The position numbers were made by a program, and so were the translations under genes. A stretch of DNA of 64,000 nt from CAYOSF01 sp964406605 (GTDB lineage: Bacteria > Chloroflexota > Dehalococcoidia > DSTF01 > RBG-16-68-14): positions 248,001-312,000 of the forward strand of contig CAYOSF010000002.1 of assembly GCA_964406605.1 (NCBI GenBank). The letters are read 5' to 3'. Of the stretch, positions 41,744-50,990 are shown one piece after another. Position 1 is the stretch's first letter; the number at the start of each line of letters is the position of its first letter. The notes beneath the pieces were generated by a model, which was not told where the DNA came from, searched no databases, and saw only the letters and a list, made by a program, of their open reading frames with translations.

Positions 41744-43336
41744 CTATGGCGGCAGACCGTCGATGAGCCCGGCGTCGTACTGAAGGACGAGCGCGGCGTC
41801 GATAGCGTTGATCGACCCGTCCTCGTTCACGTCCCCGTTCTCCTGACACTGAAGCCCGCCGGTCAGGCCCGCGCCGAGCTGGAGGATCAGGGCGGCGTCG
41901 ATGCTGTTCACCGAACCACCGCAATCGACGTCACCCAGGAGGGCGGGCGATGGCTGGGTCGGCGTCGGGCTGAGCGTGGGCGTGGGAGTCGCAGTCGGGG
42001 CTGCCAGCGGTTTGCCCCAGGCGAGAGCGTCCGTTGCGCCGTTTGTGTCGCCGGCCACCAGGTTGGTCGCGTTCGATTGGAACGCCACGACGCCTCCGTC
42101 CGCGCTGATGGAGGCGAACGAACTGTCACCGTTGGCGCCGTCGCCGCCGCCCGTAACGCTGATACGTTGCAGCCCGGCCGTGCCAATGTCGTACAGGAAG
42201 ATGTCCGTCGCTCCGTTGTCGTCAAGCGGCACCAGATTCGCTGCATCGGACTGGAAGGCCAGCACGCCTCCATCGCCGCTGATCGCAGGCAAGCGACTCG
42301 GACCGTTGGCTTGGCCGCCACCGCCCGGAACGTCGCTTACGCGAACCGTGGTACTCGTTTGACGGTCACGCAAGAACACATCGGAGACTTCATTCGCGTC
42401 TTCCGGCGCGAGGTTGTCGGCCTCCGAGTAGAACACGACATAACGGCCGTCGCCGCTGATGCTGGGGTACATGCTGTGGCCGTTGCCCACTCCGCCGGCA
42501 CTGCTCAAGCTCGCGCATTCAGTCATGCCGAGCAGCCGGTCTCGGACGAAGACGTCATCGTAGGTCTCGGCATCGTCGGGAACGAGATTGCTCGCGAAGG
42601 AACCGAAGACAACGTATCTCCCATCCGAGCTGACCCGGGCCGGCCCGGCGCCTAGACCACCGCTGGCGACGTCGCCCTGCGTGCCGTCGCTGGCGACGCT
42701 CACCAACTCGGTGGCGCCGGTGTCCCGATCATGGACGAAGACATCGCGGTCCTCGTTCGTATCCTCCTCGATCAGATCGCTCGCGAGGGAGGTGAACGTG
42801 ACATAACGTCCATCTGCACTGATGGACGGGGTCTCACTGTCGCCGGTCGCCTGCGTGCCGTCGCTGGCAACGCTCACCCTCGTCGTCGTGCCTGTGACGC
42901 GGTCGTGGGCAAAGATGTCGGAGGCGGCGTTCGTGTCGTCGGCCACGAGGTTGTCAGCGTCGGACTGGAATACCACATAGCGTCCGTCGCCGCTGATGGC
43001 CGGGAAGAGGGCGGCCCTATTGGCCTGAGCGCCATCGCTGGACACGCTGGCCAGCTCCGTCGTCGCCAACAGACGGTCGCGCACGAAGACATCCCGCCCG
43101 TTCGTGTCGCCCGGCACGAGGTCCGGAGCATCCGAAGCGAAGGCGACGAATCGGCCATCCGCGCTCACGGCGGGCGAGATGCTATTGCCGTGTGCCTGCG
43201 TGCCGGAGGTGGATACGCTGATGCGCTGGATCGCCTCTTCGGCAGCTCGGCCTGCGTCTCGGAGACCCAGCGCAAGCGTCAGTGCGGCCACGCCGATCGC
43301 CACCGGCGCCACACCTCTCCCCATGCGCATCCACAT
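41744..43336 (-). CDS. Secreted PD40/TolB-like beta-propeller protein with dockerin-like tail
   Basis: A 530-residue exported protein. After a signal peptide come about eight repeats of roughly 53 residues with the core SADGRFVAFASDA..LVPGDTNG..DVFVRDR, typical of PD40/WD40-like propellers. A Pro/Thr linker (TPTPTLSPTPTQ) leads to two dockerin-like repeats, DCGGSVNSIDAALILQ and NEDGSINAIDAALVLQ. The tail closely resembles the small protein at 367-660. It is convergent with nuoN and divergent from ybeY. No enzymatic motif was seen; it is probably a cell-surface or exported binding protein. Confidence 0.8.
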   Translation of the reverse strand: MWMRMGRGVAPVAIGVAALTLALGLRDAGRAAEEAIQRISVSTSGTQAHGNSISPAVSADGRFVAFASDAPDLVPGDTNGRDVFVRDRLLATTELASVSSDGAQANRAALFPAISGDGRYVVFQSDADNLVADDTNAASDIFAHDRVTGTTTRVSVASDGTQATGDSETPSISADGRYVTFTSLASDLIEEDTNEDRDVFVHDRDTGATELVSVASDGTQGDVASGGLGAGPARVSSDGRYVVFGSFASNLVPDDAETYDDVFVRDRLLGMTECASLSSAGGVGNGHSMYPSISGDGRYVVFYSEADNLAPEDANEVSDVFLRDRQTSTTVRVSDVPGGGGQANGPSRLPAISGDGGVLAFQSDAANLVPLDDNGATDIFLYDIGTAGLQRISVTGGGDGANGDSSFASISADGGVVAFQSNATNLVAGDTNGATDALAWGKPLAAPTATPTPTLSPTPTQPSPALLGDVDCGGSVNSIDAALILQLGAGLTGGLQCQENGDVNEDGSINAIDAALVLQYDAGLIDGLPP

Positions 43337-43425
43337 GAGGTCGATGGTAGCGAGGGACCTCAGCCATCACAAGCCGGAGCCTGTTCTTCAGCTCACAGAG
43401 ACTGTCGTGCGCTATCCTGACCTCA

Positions 43426-43890
43426 ATGGCCGCGCGGACATACCTCATCGGCGTCCGGGTAGGACCTGCGTTCAGCCGTTCGGTGCGGCGGCGCGCGCTT
43501 TCGACTCTGGCTCGGCGGGTGTTGGCAGCCGAAGCCGCGCCCGCGCCGGCCGAGCTGAGCATCCTCATTTCCGACGACGAAGCGATCCGCGAACTCAACC
43601 TTCGGTACAGAGGCGTGGATGAGCCAACCGACGTCCTCTCCTTCGACCTGCACACGGAAGACGATTTCCCGACACCGCCAGGCAGCACACGCCAGTTGGG
43701 GGAGATCGTCATCTCCTACCCGACAGCCCTTCGACAGGCCGCGGAGGCGAGGCACCATGTCGACGATGAACTGGCCCGTTTGCTGGTGCACGGGCTCCTG
43801 CATCTCCTTGGCAGCGAGCATGAGTCGCCCGGTGGGGCACGGACGATGCGCTCGAAGGAGCGAGCGCTGCTGAATCAGACGGCGCGTTGA
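43426..43890 (+). CDS. ybeY: Endoribonuclease YbeY (rRNA maturation factor)
   Basis: A 154-residue zinc-dependent RNase of 16S rRNA processing and ribosome quality control. The signature HGLLHLLGSEHE preserves the three zinc His (HxxxHxxxxxH), with Glu replacing the usual Asp. The conserved NLRYRGVDEPTDVLSFD precedes it. TATCCT (43413-43418) ends seven bases before the ATG, implying a leaderless transcript. Confidence 0.93.
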   Translation: MAARTYLIGVRVGPAFSRSVRRRALSTLARRVLAAEAAPAPAELSILISDDEAIRELNLRYRGVDEPTDVLSFDLHTEDDFPTPPGSTRQLGEIVISYPTALRQAAEARHHVDDELARLLVHGLLHLLGSEHESPGGARTMRSKERALLNQTAR

Positions 43891-43915
43891 GGCGCCACAG
43901 GGGCGCTGCTATACT
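43887..43915 (+). promoter_or_regulatory. Promoter of the dnaX-ybaB-recR-recO cluster
   Basis: TTGAGG (43887-43892), a 17-base spacer and TATACT (43910-43915). It overlaps the ybeY stop codon and gives dnaX a leader of about 40 bases. Confidence 0.55.
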
Positions 43916-43962
43916 GACGGCGAGCACGTGACCACCTGCTTCAACGCCCCAGCCTACTCGAC

Positions 43963-45624
43963 ATGAGCACTGAAGTCCTCTACCGGAAATGGCGACCGCG
44001 CACGTTCGCGGAACTCGCCGGCCAGGAGAGCGTCGTGCGTACGCTCACCAACGCCGTTGCCGGAGGCAAAGTGGCCCACGCGTACCTCCTTTCCGGGCCA
44101 CGCGGCACCGGCAAGACGACAACCGGCCGTCTGCTGGCGAAGGCCGTGAACTGCGCAAAGCCCAAGGCAGGCGAGCCCTGCAACAAGTGCGATAGCTGTT
44201 TGGCCTACTCGGAGGGCCGCGCCCTGGACCTTGTCGAGTTGGACGCAGCCAGCAACCGAGGCATCGACGAGATCCGGAACCTACGAGAGAAGGCTAGCTT
44301 CGCGCCGGCCGGCGGCACGGACGCGCACAAGGTCTACCTCGTAGATGAGGTGCACATGCTGACGGAGCCGGCCTTCAACGCGCTTCTCAAGACGCTGGAA
44401 GAGCCGCCCCCGCACGTCATCTTCGTGCTCGCCACCACCGAGGTGCACAAGGTGCCGGCCACGGTCGTCTCGCGCTGCCAGCGTTTCGATTTCCGGCGTA
44501 TCCCGTTGGCCGCCATCGTGGCCAGGCTCAGCTTCATTTCCGAGAAGGAGCGGATTGACTGCCCGCCGGAAGCGCTGGAGAGTATCGGCCGCACGGCCAC
44601 CGGTAGCCTGCGCGACGCCATCAATCTCCTGGAACAACTGGTCGACTCCTATGGGAAGTCGCTCTCGCTCGAGCAGGTCAAAGAAGGCTTGGGATTGGTG
44701 GTGGATGCCCGTAGCGCCGAGCTCTCGGGTCACGTGCTGCGCGGAGAGCTGGCGGAAGGTCTTAGCCTCATCTCGGCCGTGCGCGACGATGGGCTCGACC
44801 TGCGCCAGTTCCAGCGACAGGTCATTGCCCACCTTCGAGGGCTGCTGCTGGCCAAGGCGGGCGCGCCCCCATCCGATGCGTGGGCCGACGACCAGGCCGC
44901 TGAGATGCGCGCCCTCGTGGAGAACGTGGATGCCGAACGTATCGTTGCCGCTCTGCGCGCCTTTGGAGAGGCAGACCTGCGAGCGGACCCTTTGTCGCCA
45001 CTGCCCCTGGAACTCGCGTTGGCCAGTTCGGTCCTGGCGGTCCAGCGGCGTACAGCGGATGGTGGGCCGCCGCCGGAGGCCGGCCCGCCCCGTCCAGCCC
45101 CTCAACCTGCCCCGCGCAAAGCGACGCGGCGACCCAAGGCCGAACGGGCCACCACGCCTGAAGAGCCCGGTCCGCCGGAGCAGGTTGTTGTCCGGCCTGA
45201 GCCGCCGGCAAGGGCTGTGAAGGAGCAAGCCGCGGTATCACCTGCCGCTTCCGACGGATCATCGGAAGAGGTGGCCCCGGAGCTCGCGGAAGCGCGCTCT
45301 CGCTGGCCGGAGATCTACAAGCGGGCGCGAGAGTTGCACTACAAGACCGGCGCTTTGCTCAACAGCGGCTGCGGCATCATCCGGGCATCAGAAGAGGAGA
45401 TCGTGTTCGGGTTCCGGCACGCCATGTTGCTCGATCGCATGCTGGCGGACGGAGGCGAGAACCTGCGGGCGCTCCAGGAGGCCGTCGACGACGTGCTGGG
45501 TGCCGGCCGCACGGTGCGCTGCGTGCACGAGGCCAACGTGCAGGCAGAGCGACCTACCAGGGGCGGTCACTTGGTTCGCGCCGCAGAGGAGATGGGCGGG
45601 CAGATACTTCCCAGCAACGACTAA
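43963..45624 (+). CDS. dnaX: DNA polymerase III gamma/tau subunit
   Basis: A 553-residue clamp-loader ATPase. It begins LYRKWRPRTFAELAGQE. Walker A is GPRGTGKTT, and a four-Cys zinc module lies in CAKPKAGEPCNKCDSC. Walker B is YLVDEVHML, and the sensor region is LEEPPPHVIFVLATTE. A Pro/Ala/Arg-rich linker (about 365-430) and a C-terminal tau-like domain of about 120 residues follow. No clear frameshift signal was noted. ybaB follows 12 bases later. Confidence 0.95.
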   Translation: MSTEVLYRKWRPRTFAELAGQESVVRTLTNAVAGGKVAHAYLLSGPRGTGKTTTGRLLAKAVNCAKPKAGEPCNKCDSCLAYSEGRALDLVELDAASNRGIDEIRNLREKASFAPAGGTDAHKVYLVDEVHMLTEPAFNALLKTLEEPPPHVIFVLATTEVHKVPATVVSRCQRFDFRRIPLAAIVARLSFISEKERIDCPPEALESIGRTATGSLRDAINLLEQLVDSYGKSLSLEQVKEGLGLVVDARSAELSGHVLRGELAEGLSLISAVRDDGLDLRQFQRQVIAHLRGLLLAKAGAPPSDAWADDQAAEMRALVENVDAERIVAALRAFGEADLRADPLSPLPLELALASSVLAVQRRTADGGPPPEAGPPRPAPQPAPRKATRRPKAERATTPEEPGPPEQVVVRPEPPARAVKEQAAVSPAASDGSSEEVAPELAEARSRWPEIYKRARELHYKTGALLNSGCGIIRASEEEIVFGFRHAMLLDRMLADGGENLRALQEAVDDVLGAGRTVRCVHEANVQAERPTRGGHLVRAAEEMGGQILPSND

Positions 45625-45636
45625 GGAGGCCCCGCG

Positions 45637-45942
45637 ATGGGAATGAACCGTGACATGATGGCCCGTCTACAACAAATGCAGAAGCGGGCTCTGAAGGCGC
45701 AGGAGGAACTCAGCGAGCAGACTGTGGACGGCACCGCAGGGGGCGGCGCCGTCAGCATCACAATCACGGGCGGACTTAGCGTGCAGTCCCTCAAGATCGC
45801 GCCGGAGGTAGTGGATCCGGATGACATCGAGATGTTGGAGGATCTGGTCATTGCTGCCCTCAACGAAGCACTGCAGAAGGCGCAAGCGCTCCAGACCCAG
45901 CAGATGGCCGGCCTGGCCGGCCAACTGGGCCTCAATCTGTAG
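45637..45942 (+). CDS. YbaB/EbfC family nucleoid-associated protein
   Basis: A 101-residue DNA-binding protein. An N-terminal coiled coil (RLQQMQKRALKAQEELSEQ) is followed by TVDGTAGGGAVSITITGG and a C-terminal helix ending in QQMAGLAGQLGL. AAGGAGG precedes the ATG. Position between dnaX and recR is the canonical one. Confidence 0.95.
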   Translation: MGMNRDMMARLQQMQKRALKAQEELSEQTVDGTAGGGAVSITITGGLSVQSLKIAPEVVDPDDIEMLEDLVIAALNEALQKAQALQTQQMAGLAGQLGLNL

Positions 45943-45971
45943 GGCGAGATTGTGAAGGCAAGGACGCGGCC

Positions 45972-46601
45972 GTGAACGAACGGGCCTCGGCGGCCGGCCG
46001 GCCGACGACCACCGCGGCACCTGTGGCCCGGCTCATCGAGGCTCTCCACAGGCTGCCGGGGATCGGCCCCAAGAGTGCTCAGCGCCTTACCTACTACCTC
46101 CTGCGCGCACCCGAAGAGGAAGCGCGCTCTTTGGCTCAGGCCGTAGTGGAGCTGAAGGAGAAGATCTCGCTCTGCTCCGTATGCCAGAACGTAACAGAGG
46201 AGGATCCGTGCGGCATCTGCTCCGACCCTCAGCGAGACCAGTCCGTCATCTGCGTGGTGGAGGAGCCGCTGGACATTCTGGCGCTGGAGCGAACAGGAAG
46301 CCACAGGGGGCTCTACCATGTGCTGCATGGCGTCGTTTCGCCGATGGAGGGCGTGGGCCCTGAGGACCTCAAGATCAGTGAATTGGTCGCGCGGCTTCGC
46401 AACGGGACCGTGCAGGAGCTGATCATGGCGACGAACCCCAACTTGGAGGGAGAAGCGACCGCGATGTACATCAGCCGCCAGGTGTCGCCGATGGGCGTGC
46501 GCGTCACCCGTCTCGCTCGGGGCCTGCCGACGGGCGCGGACCTGGAGTACGCGGACGATGTGACGCTGGCACGCGCGCTGGAGAACCGGCAGGAGTTGTG
46601 A
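45972..46601 (+). CDS. recR: Recombination protein RecR
   Basis: A 209-residue recombination mediator. The helix-hairpin-helix LPGIGPKSAQRL is followed by the zinc module CSVCQNVTEEDPCGIC and the Toprim core VICVVEEPLDILALE. GTG start. RecR works with RecO, encoded next, in RecFOR gap repair. Confidence 0.96.
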   Translation: MNERASAAGRPTTTAAPVARLIEALHRLPGIGPKSAQRLTYYLLRAPEEEARSLAQAVVELKEKISLCSVCQNVTEEDPCGICSDPQRDQSVICVVEEPLDILALERTGSHRGLYHVLHGVVSPMEGVGPEDLKISELVARLRNGTVQELIMATNPNLEGEATAMYISRQVSPMGVRVTRLARGLPTGADLEYADDVTLARALENRQEL

Positions 46602-46679
46602 TGCAGGCCGGGCTCCCGCCAGGGCGCGCGCACGAGCGGAAAGCAAGGTCACAGATTCACCAGCTTCCGGGGTGAGTCC

Positions 46680-47501
46680 ATGCCTCAACCGCCCCGCGTC
46701 TACAAGACCCCGGCCATCGTCCTCCGGCAGCGGAAGCTCGGCGACGCGGACAAGATCGTCACCCTGTACAGTGCCAACCACGGCAAGCTGGATGCCGTCG
46801 CCAAGGGAGTGCGCCGCGTCAAGAGCCGGCTGGCTGGCCACGTCGAGCCGCTGAACCACGGAGCATACCTGCTGGCCCGCGGCCGCAACCTGGATATCAT
46901 AACGCAGGCCCAGACTATCGAGACGTTCCAGCCGCTCCGGGATGACCTGGACCGTCTCAGTCGCGCCTTCTACGTGGCAGAATTGGCGGACCGTGCGACG
47001 GAGGATCGTTCGGAGAGCTTCGACCTTTACCGGCTCCTTCTCGACACTCTGCGTCGCTTGGCGCAAAGGGAAGACCTAGACCTCGCCGTCCGCTTCTTCG
47101 AGATGTCTCTGCTCATCCAGCTCGGCTATCGACCGGAAGTGGAGCAGTGTGTGACATGCGGGCGAAAACTGCAGCCGGAGCGGAACGGCTGGGCACCTGG
47201 GGCCGGAGGCGTCGTCTGCCCCCGTTGCCGTCCCGGCGAGACGGCGGTGGCCCCGCTCTCCGTCAACGCGCTGAAAGTACTCCGACTCCTACAGACAGGC
47301 GACTTTCGAGAAGTGGCCCGCGTGCGAATCGGGCCGGCCCTGGGCGGCGAGCTGGAGCGCCACTTGCGAAGCGCCTTGCATTACGCACTGGACCGCGACG
47401 TTCGTTCGGCTGGTTTTCTGGACGCCGTGCGAAAGCCGCCTCCAATTCGCAGGGTAGACTCCGCCCGCAAGGCTGGCTCCCGCGAGACCACCCGGCTATA
47501 A
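46680..47501 (+). CDS. recO: DNA repair protein RecO
   Basis: A 273-residue protein. The N-terminal OB fold is KTPAIVLRQRKLGDADKIVTLYS. A helical domain and a C-terminal four-Cys zinc site (CVTCGRKL..CPRC) follow. The tail is basic. It loads RecA with RecR. It follows recR after 78 bases. Confidence 0.93.
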   Translation: MPQPPRVYKTPAIVLRQRKLGDADKIVTLYSANHGKLDAVAKGVRRVKSRLAGHVEPLNHGAYLLARGRNLDIITQAQTIETFQPLRDDLDRLSRAFYVAELADRATEDRSESFDLYRLLLDTLRRLAQREDLDLAVRFFEMSLLIQLGYRPEVEQCVTCGRKLQPERNGWAPGAGGVVCPRCRPGETAVAPLSVNALKVLRLLQTGDFREVARVRIGPALGGELERHLRSALHYALDRDVRSAGFLDAVRKPPPIRRVDSARKAGSRETTRL

Positions 47502-47540
47502 TGCCGGCCGTGGAGTACCCAAGAAGGAGGCTGTAGCGCC

Positions 47541-47948
47541 ATGCCCCTGTACGAGTACTACTGCGAGCACTGCGACGGCATCTTCGAGGCCCTCCGGCCG
47601 ATCCGAGAGGCTTCCGATCCCGTGCCATGCATCGTCTGCGACCGGGAGGGCCGCCGCATCATGCCGACGAGCTTCGCGGCGTTCACGTTCAGAGAGGGCT
47701 ACCCGCGCCGCCTCCCTGACAAGGGCACCTACTGGCACCTGGGCAAAGAGGTGAAATCACGCATTCGCGGCGGAATGCGCCCCTTCGAGCATCCGGAGAT
47801 CAACAAGCCAAAGCCACCGCCCAGGAAGTCCAAGGGTGATCTGGAGGTCGAGCGAGAGAAGCAGCAACTGCGGCGCAAGGAGGAGACGAAGATGCGGGCT
47901 TCGGGCGTCAAACCGATGCGGGACCGGCTGCCCCGCTCGCTGCGATAG
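47541..47948 (+). CDS. FmdB-family zinc ribbon protein
   Basis: A 135-residue protein with the FmdB ribbon: YEYYCEHCDGIFE and CIVCDREG give two CxxC pairs. The C-terminal half is a basic, Lys/Arg/Glu-rich helix (DLEVEREKQQLRRKEE). AAGAAGGAGG precedes the ATG. FmdB-like proteins are small putative regulators without a confirmed role. Confidence 0.85.
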   Translation: MPLYEYYCEHCDGIFEALRPIREASDPVPCIVCDREGRRIMPTSFAAFTFREGYPRRLPDKGTYWHLGKEVKSRIRGGMRPFEHPEINKPKPPPRKSKGDLEVEREKQQLRRKEETKMRASGVKPMRDRLPRSLR

Positions 47949-47973
47949 GAGTCCCTGGGACGGAGGTCTGACA

Positions 47974-47993
47974 GGCCGGGCTTGAGCCCGGCC
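47974..47993. terminator. Bidirectional terminator between fmdB-like and prenyl synthase genes
   Basis: An 8-bp GC stem GGCCGGGC/GCCCGGCC around TTGA, followed on the plus strand by TTCTCGTTT. It lies between two convergent genes. Confidence 0.65.
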
Positions 47994-48015
47994 TTCTCGT
48001 TTCCGGAGGGTTCGG

Positions 48016-49179
48016 TCAGTTCTTGCGGCCGATAACGAAATCGGCTGCCTCGTTCAGCAGACGCTGCAGCCTGGGCGTAGCCGCGATTTCCTCTACGTGA
48101 CGCTTGCCTTCCCCCACAAGCTCCGCCGCCTGCCTTCGGGAGTACTCCACGGCCCCGGAACCTTCGATGGCTCTCCTTGCCGCGGTCAGTTCCTCTTGGC
48201 CGATATCGCGGTTACCCAGACTCGCCCGCAGGACTGCGCGCTGCTCGTCGTCACCGTGCTGCAAGGTGTAGAGAAACAACAGAGTGTTCTTGTTCTCGGC
48301 CAGGTCGCTCGTCACCGACTTGCCAAGCTTCTCCTCCGTGGAGAATGTACCCAGGTAGTCGTCCTGTATCTGGAAGGCGATGCCCACGGGAACGCCGTAG
48401 GAACTCATAGCGCGCAGCCTCGCCTCGCGCTCCGGCGTCTCCTTGCCGCCGGCCAGGATGCCTCCGAACTGCAGGGCTCCACTAACCGTGTACAGAGCGG
48501 TCTTGAGCTTGTGGATCTCGAGTATCTCTTCCACCGTCGGCATGTTACCCATCGACGTGCCGACGTCAAGGGATTGGCCGCGAACGGTATCCATGATAAC
48601 CGCGTTCAGGTGCTGGATGGCGGCGACCTTTCGTTCCGACGAGACGGGCTCCGAGCAAACCACGTCGTAGGCGAGGGCCGGACCCATGTCGCCCGTGTTT
48701 ATCGCCATCGAGAGCCCAAACTGCTCCGGATCCGATATTGCGTACTCCGCCGCGATCTCGCCGAACTCCCGGTGCGCCGTGGGCTGACCCCTCCGAGTTA
48801 GGCTCTTGTCCATGATGTCATCGTGGACAAGGAACGCCGCGTGGATCAGCTCGTAGGCGACGGATGCGCGAACGATGTCCGCCAAACGGTCCTCACCGAG
48901 GCATTGGTAGCCGAGAAGGACCAGCGCACCGCGGAACTTCTTGCCGCCCTCGGCGTACTTCTCCAAGATCTCATACGTCCTGCGGGGCAGTGAAGTCATG
49001 CGAGACAGCTCGGGCAGCCTCCCTTCGAGCATCCCAGGCAGCGCCAGCCCGACTATCCTGCGGTATCGCTCTAGATAATCGCCCCAATCGTTCGTCCGAG
49101 AGAGGAGAAGGAGCTCCTCGCCGATATCGGTCTTGGGGTCGGCCATCATCGGATCAGCGCTGCCTCCGCCGGGGCTCAT
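48016..49179 (-). CDS. Polyprenyl (geranylgeranyl-type) diphosphate synthase
   Basis: A 387-residue all-helical prenyltransferase. The first Asp-rich motif is HDDIMDKSLTRRG and the second is QIQDDYLGTF. Length is above average because of an N-terminal extension. Product chain length cannot be fixed by eye. Its ATG overlaps the uppS stop (ATGA), so the two isoprenoid enzymes are co-translated. Internal ATG codons at residues 11-12 are alternative starts. Confidence 0.9.
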   Translation of the reverse strand: MSPGGGSADPMMADPKTDIGEELLLLSRTNDWGDYLERYRRIVGLALPGMLEGRLPELSRMTSLPRRTYEILEKYAEGGKKFRGALVLLGYQCLGEDRLADIVRASVAYELIHAAFLVHDDIMDKSLTRRGQPTAHREFGEIAAEYAISDPEQFGLSMAINTGDMGPALAYDVVCSEPVSSERKVAAIQHLNAVIMDTVRGQSLDVGTSMGNMPTVEEILEIHKLKTALYTVSGALQFGGILAGGKETPEREARLRAMSSYGVPVGIAFQIQDDYLGTFSTEEKLGKSVTSDLAENKNTLLFLYTLQHGDDEQRAVLRASLGNRDIGQEELTAARRAIEGSGAVEYSRRQAAELVGEGKRHVEEIAATPRLQRLLNEAADFVIGRKN

Positions 49180-49964
49180 CTGCCGAACCTACGTTCTCGG
49201 CTGCTGTAATCTTCCAGCACTTCTCGCAGGACCTCCGCGGTCATGTCAGGGAAATGCTTCTCCACAAAGGCGAACTCGCTGTAGACGGACTGATACGGAA
49301 GAATGCCTGAGAGGCGGAGTTCGCCCGAGGTGCGCACAATGAGGTCCGGATCAGGCAACCCTTGAGTGTCCAGATGTTCGCTCAGCGTCTGCTCCGTCAC
49401 GTCGTCGGCCTGAACACCCTCCTCCACGATCCGCCGCACGGCACGAACGATCTCGTCTCGACCCCCGTAGTCCAAACACAGGTTGAAGTGATAACTGGAA
49501 CACCCTCGCGTTCGTCGCTCAGCGTTCTCGATGGCAGCCCGTAGATGCTTGGGGATACGATCTCGGCGGCCCAGGTGGCGGAACCGGACATCGCTCCGCA
49601 CGAGCTCAGGGACATTTCGCTTGATAAGGTCCGTGAAGAGATCCATGAGATAGCGAACCTCGGTGTCGCTGCGCTCCCAGTTTTCGGTCGAGAACCCCCA
49701 AAACGTGACGACGGAAACGCCCCAATCTCGGCACTGCCACAGCAGGTTCTCTACCACCTCCGCCCCTCGCCGATGACCCTCCGCTTCCGGAAGACCGTGA
49801 GCCCTGGCCCATCGTCGGTTGCCGTCCGGGATGATGGCGAGATGTCTGGGGACCCGGATGCCAGGATCGAGCGGTTCTGCGGGCGGCGGCCGCCGTGTGC
49901 GCGCGAATCCCGGCAACAGGCCGACAAGGCGCCAGAGCGAACTCGCTATGTTCATCAGCGACAA
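49176..49964 (-). CDS. uppS: cis-prenyl transferase (undecaprenyl diphosphate synthase-like)
   Basis: A 262-residue isoprenyl transferase. The pyrophosphate site is IIPDGNRRWA, followed by VTFWGFSTENWERS and LPDPDLIVRTSGELRLSG with the conserved RTSGExRLS. It makes the cis-polyprenyl carrier for cell-wall synthesis. ATG 49955 (third codon on) is a possible alternative start. Confidence 0.94.
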   Translation of the reverse strand: MSLMNIASSLWRLVGLLPGFARTRRPPPAEPLDPGIRVPRHLAIIPDGNRRWARAHGLPEAEGHRRGAEVVENLLWQCRDWGVSVVTFWGFSTENWERSDTEVRYLMDLFTDLIKRNVPELVRSDVRFRHLGRRDRIPKHLRAAIENAERRTRGCSSYHFNLCLDYGGRDEIVRAVRRIVEEGVQADDVTEQTLSEHLDTQGLPDPDLIVRTSGELRLSGILPYQSVYSEFAFVEKHFPDMTAEVLREVLEDYSSRERRFGR

Positions 49965-50145
49965 TCAAGCTTTCCGGCTTCTCCGACCCGCCTTGCTGCG
50001 GGCAACGCGCAGGCGCGGCCATCGAACCAATGGCATCTTATCCGGCCGCGGGTGAGCAAACCAGGGGCCGGTCGCTTGCCCCATGCTCTCGGGCATTGGA
50101 CCCGGCTCGGTACCACCACCCACCACGTTTTGCGGTGAAGAAGGA

Positions 50146-50988
50146 TCAGAGGCCCCGATCTGCCTGCCTTGGCTCTACTGTCGCCGATCTTGTCGACGGC
50201 GGGACAAAGAGGCGCAGAGCGTTTTCAGTCGTTGCTTCCGCGATCTCGTCGATCCGCTCCTGCCGCAGTTCCGACATCTTGGCAACCGCCTCCGAGACGT
50301 AGGCAGGTTCGTTCCTTTGACCGCGGCGGGATTGAGGAGAGCCATAGGGGCTATCGGTCTCCACCACCAGGGCATCCATGCCAATACGCTGAACCACCTC
50401 GTGCAGGCGTCCCGATTTGGGGTAGGTTACCGAACAGTGGATGGCGATGAGGAAGCCTAAGTCGACATAACGTCGCGCCAAGTCCGCGTCCCCGCTGAAA
50501 TAGTGCATAACGCCAAGCGGCCGGCCGTCGGCGAGGCGGCCACCCAGTCGCCGCGACCAGTCACGGAGGACCGGGAACAAGGTATCGTGTGCCGCGCGGC
50601 AGTGGATGGCCACGGGCTTCGCGATATTGGCTGCCGTCTCGAGCTGGCGGTGAAGCACCCGGAGCTGGGTATCGTGAGGCGAGAAGCTACGGTAGAAGTC
50701 GAGGCCGATCTCTCCTACGGCCGCCACGCTCGGTTGTCCGGCCAGATCGGCCAGCGTTCCCAGTGCGGCGTCGGAGATTGTGCCGGCTTCGTGCGGGTGG
50801 CAGCCGACGGCAGCCAGGACGCCCGGCTGTGTTTCGGCCAAGGCGATGCCCTGCTCCGACGATGGCACGTCCATGCCGAGGACCAGCATGCCCACCAAGC
50901 CGGCATCCTGTGCCCTCGCGATGACGGCTTGCCGGTCGGAATCGAAATCTGAGACTTGCAGGTGCGTGTGACTGTCGAACAGCCGCAT
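50146..50988 (-). CDS. TatD-family metal-dependent hydrolase
   Basis: A 280-residue TIM-barrel nuclease. Metal ligands are visible in DSHTHL, GEIGLDFYR, AIHCRAAHD and VETDSPYGSP. It begins two bases after the metG stop, so the classic metG-tatD operon is preserved. Family members act as 3'-5' exonucleases or tRNA/DNA repair nucleases. Confidence 0.94.
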   Translation of the reverse strand: MRLFDSHTHLQVSDFDSDRQAVIARAQDAGLVGMLVLGMDVPSSEQGIALAETQPGVLAAVGCHPHEAGTISDAALGTLADLAGQPSVAAVGEIGLDFYRSFSPHDTQLRVLHRQLETAANIAKPVAIHCRAAHDTLFPVLRDWSRRLGGRLADGRPLGVMHYFSGDADLARRYVDLGFLIAIHCSVTYPKSGRLHEVVQRIGMDALVVETDSPYGSPQSRRGQRNEPAYVSEAVAKMSELRQERIDEIAEATTENALRLFVPPSTRSATVEPRQADRGL

Positions 50989-50990
50989 GC

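Noticed and set aside
45621..47066. Long minus-strand frame opposite ybaB-recR-recO
   Set aside because: It overlaps three certain housekeeping genes and has antisense-type composition.
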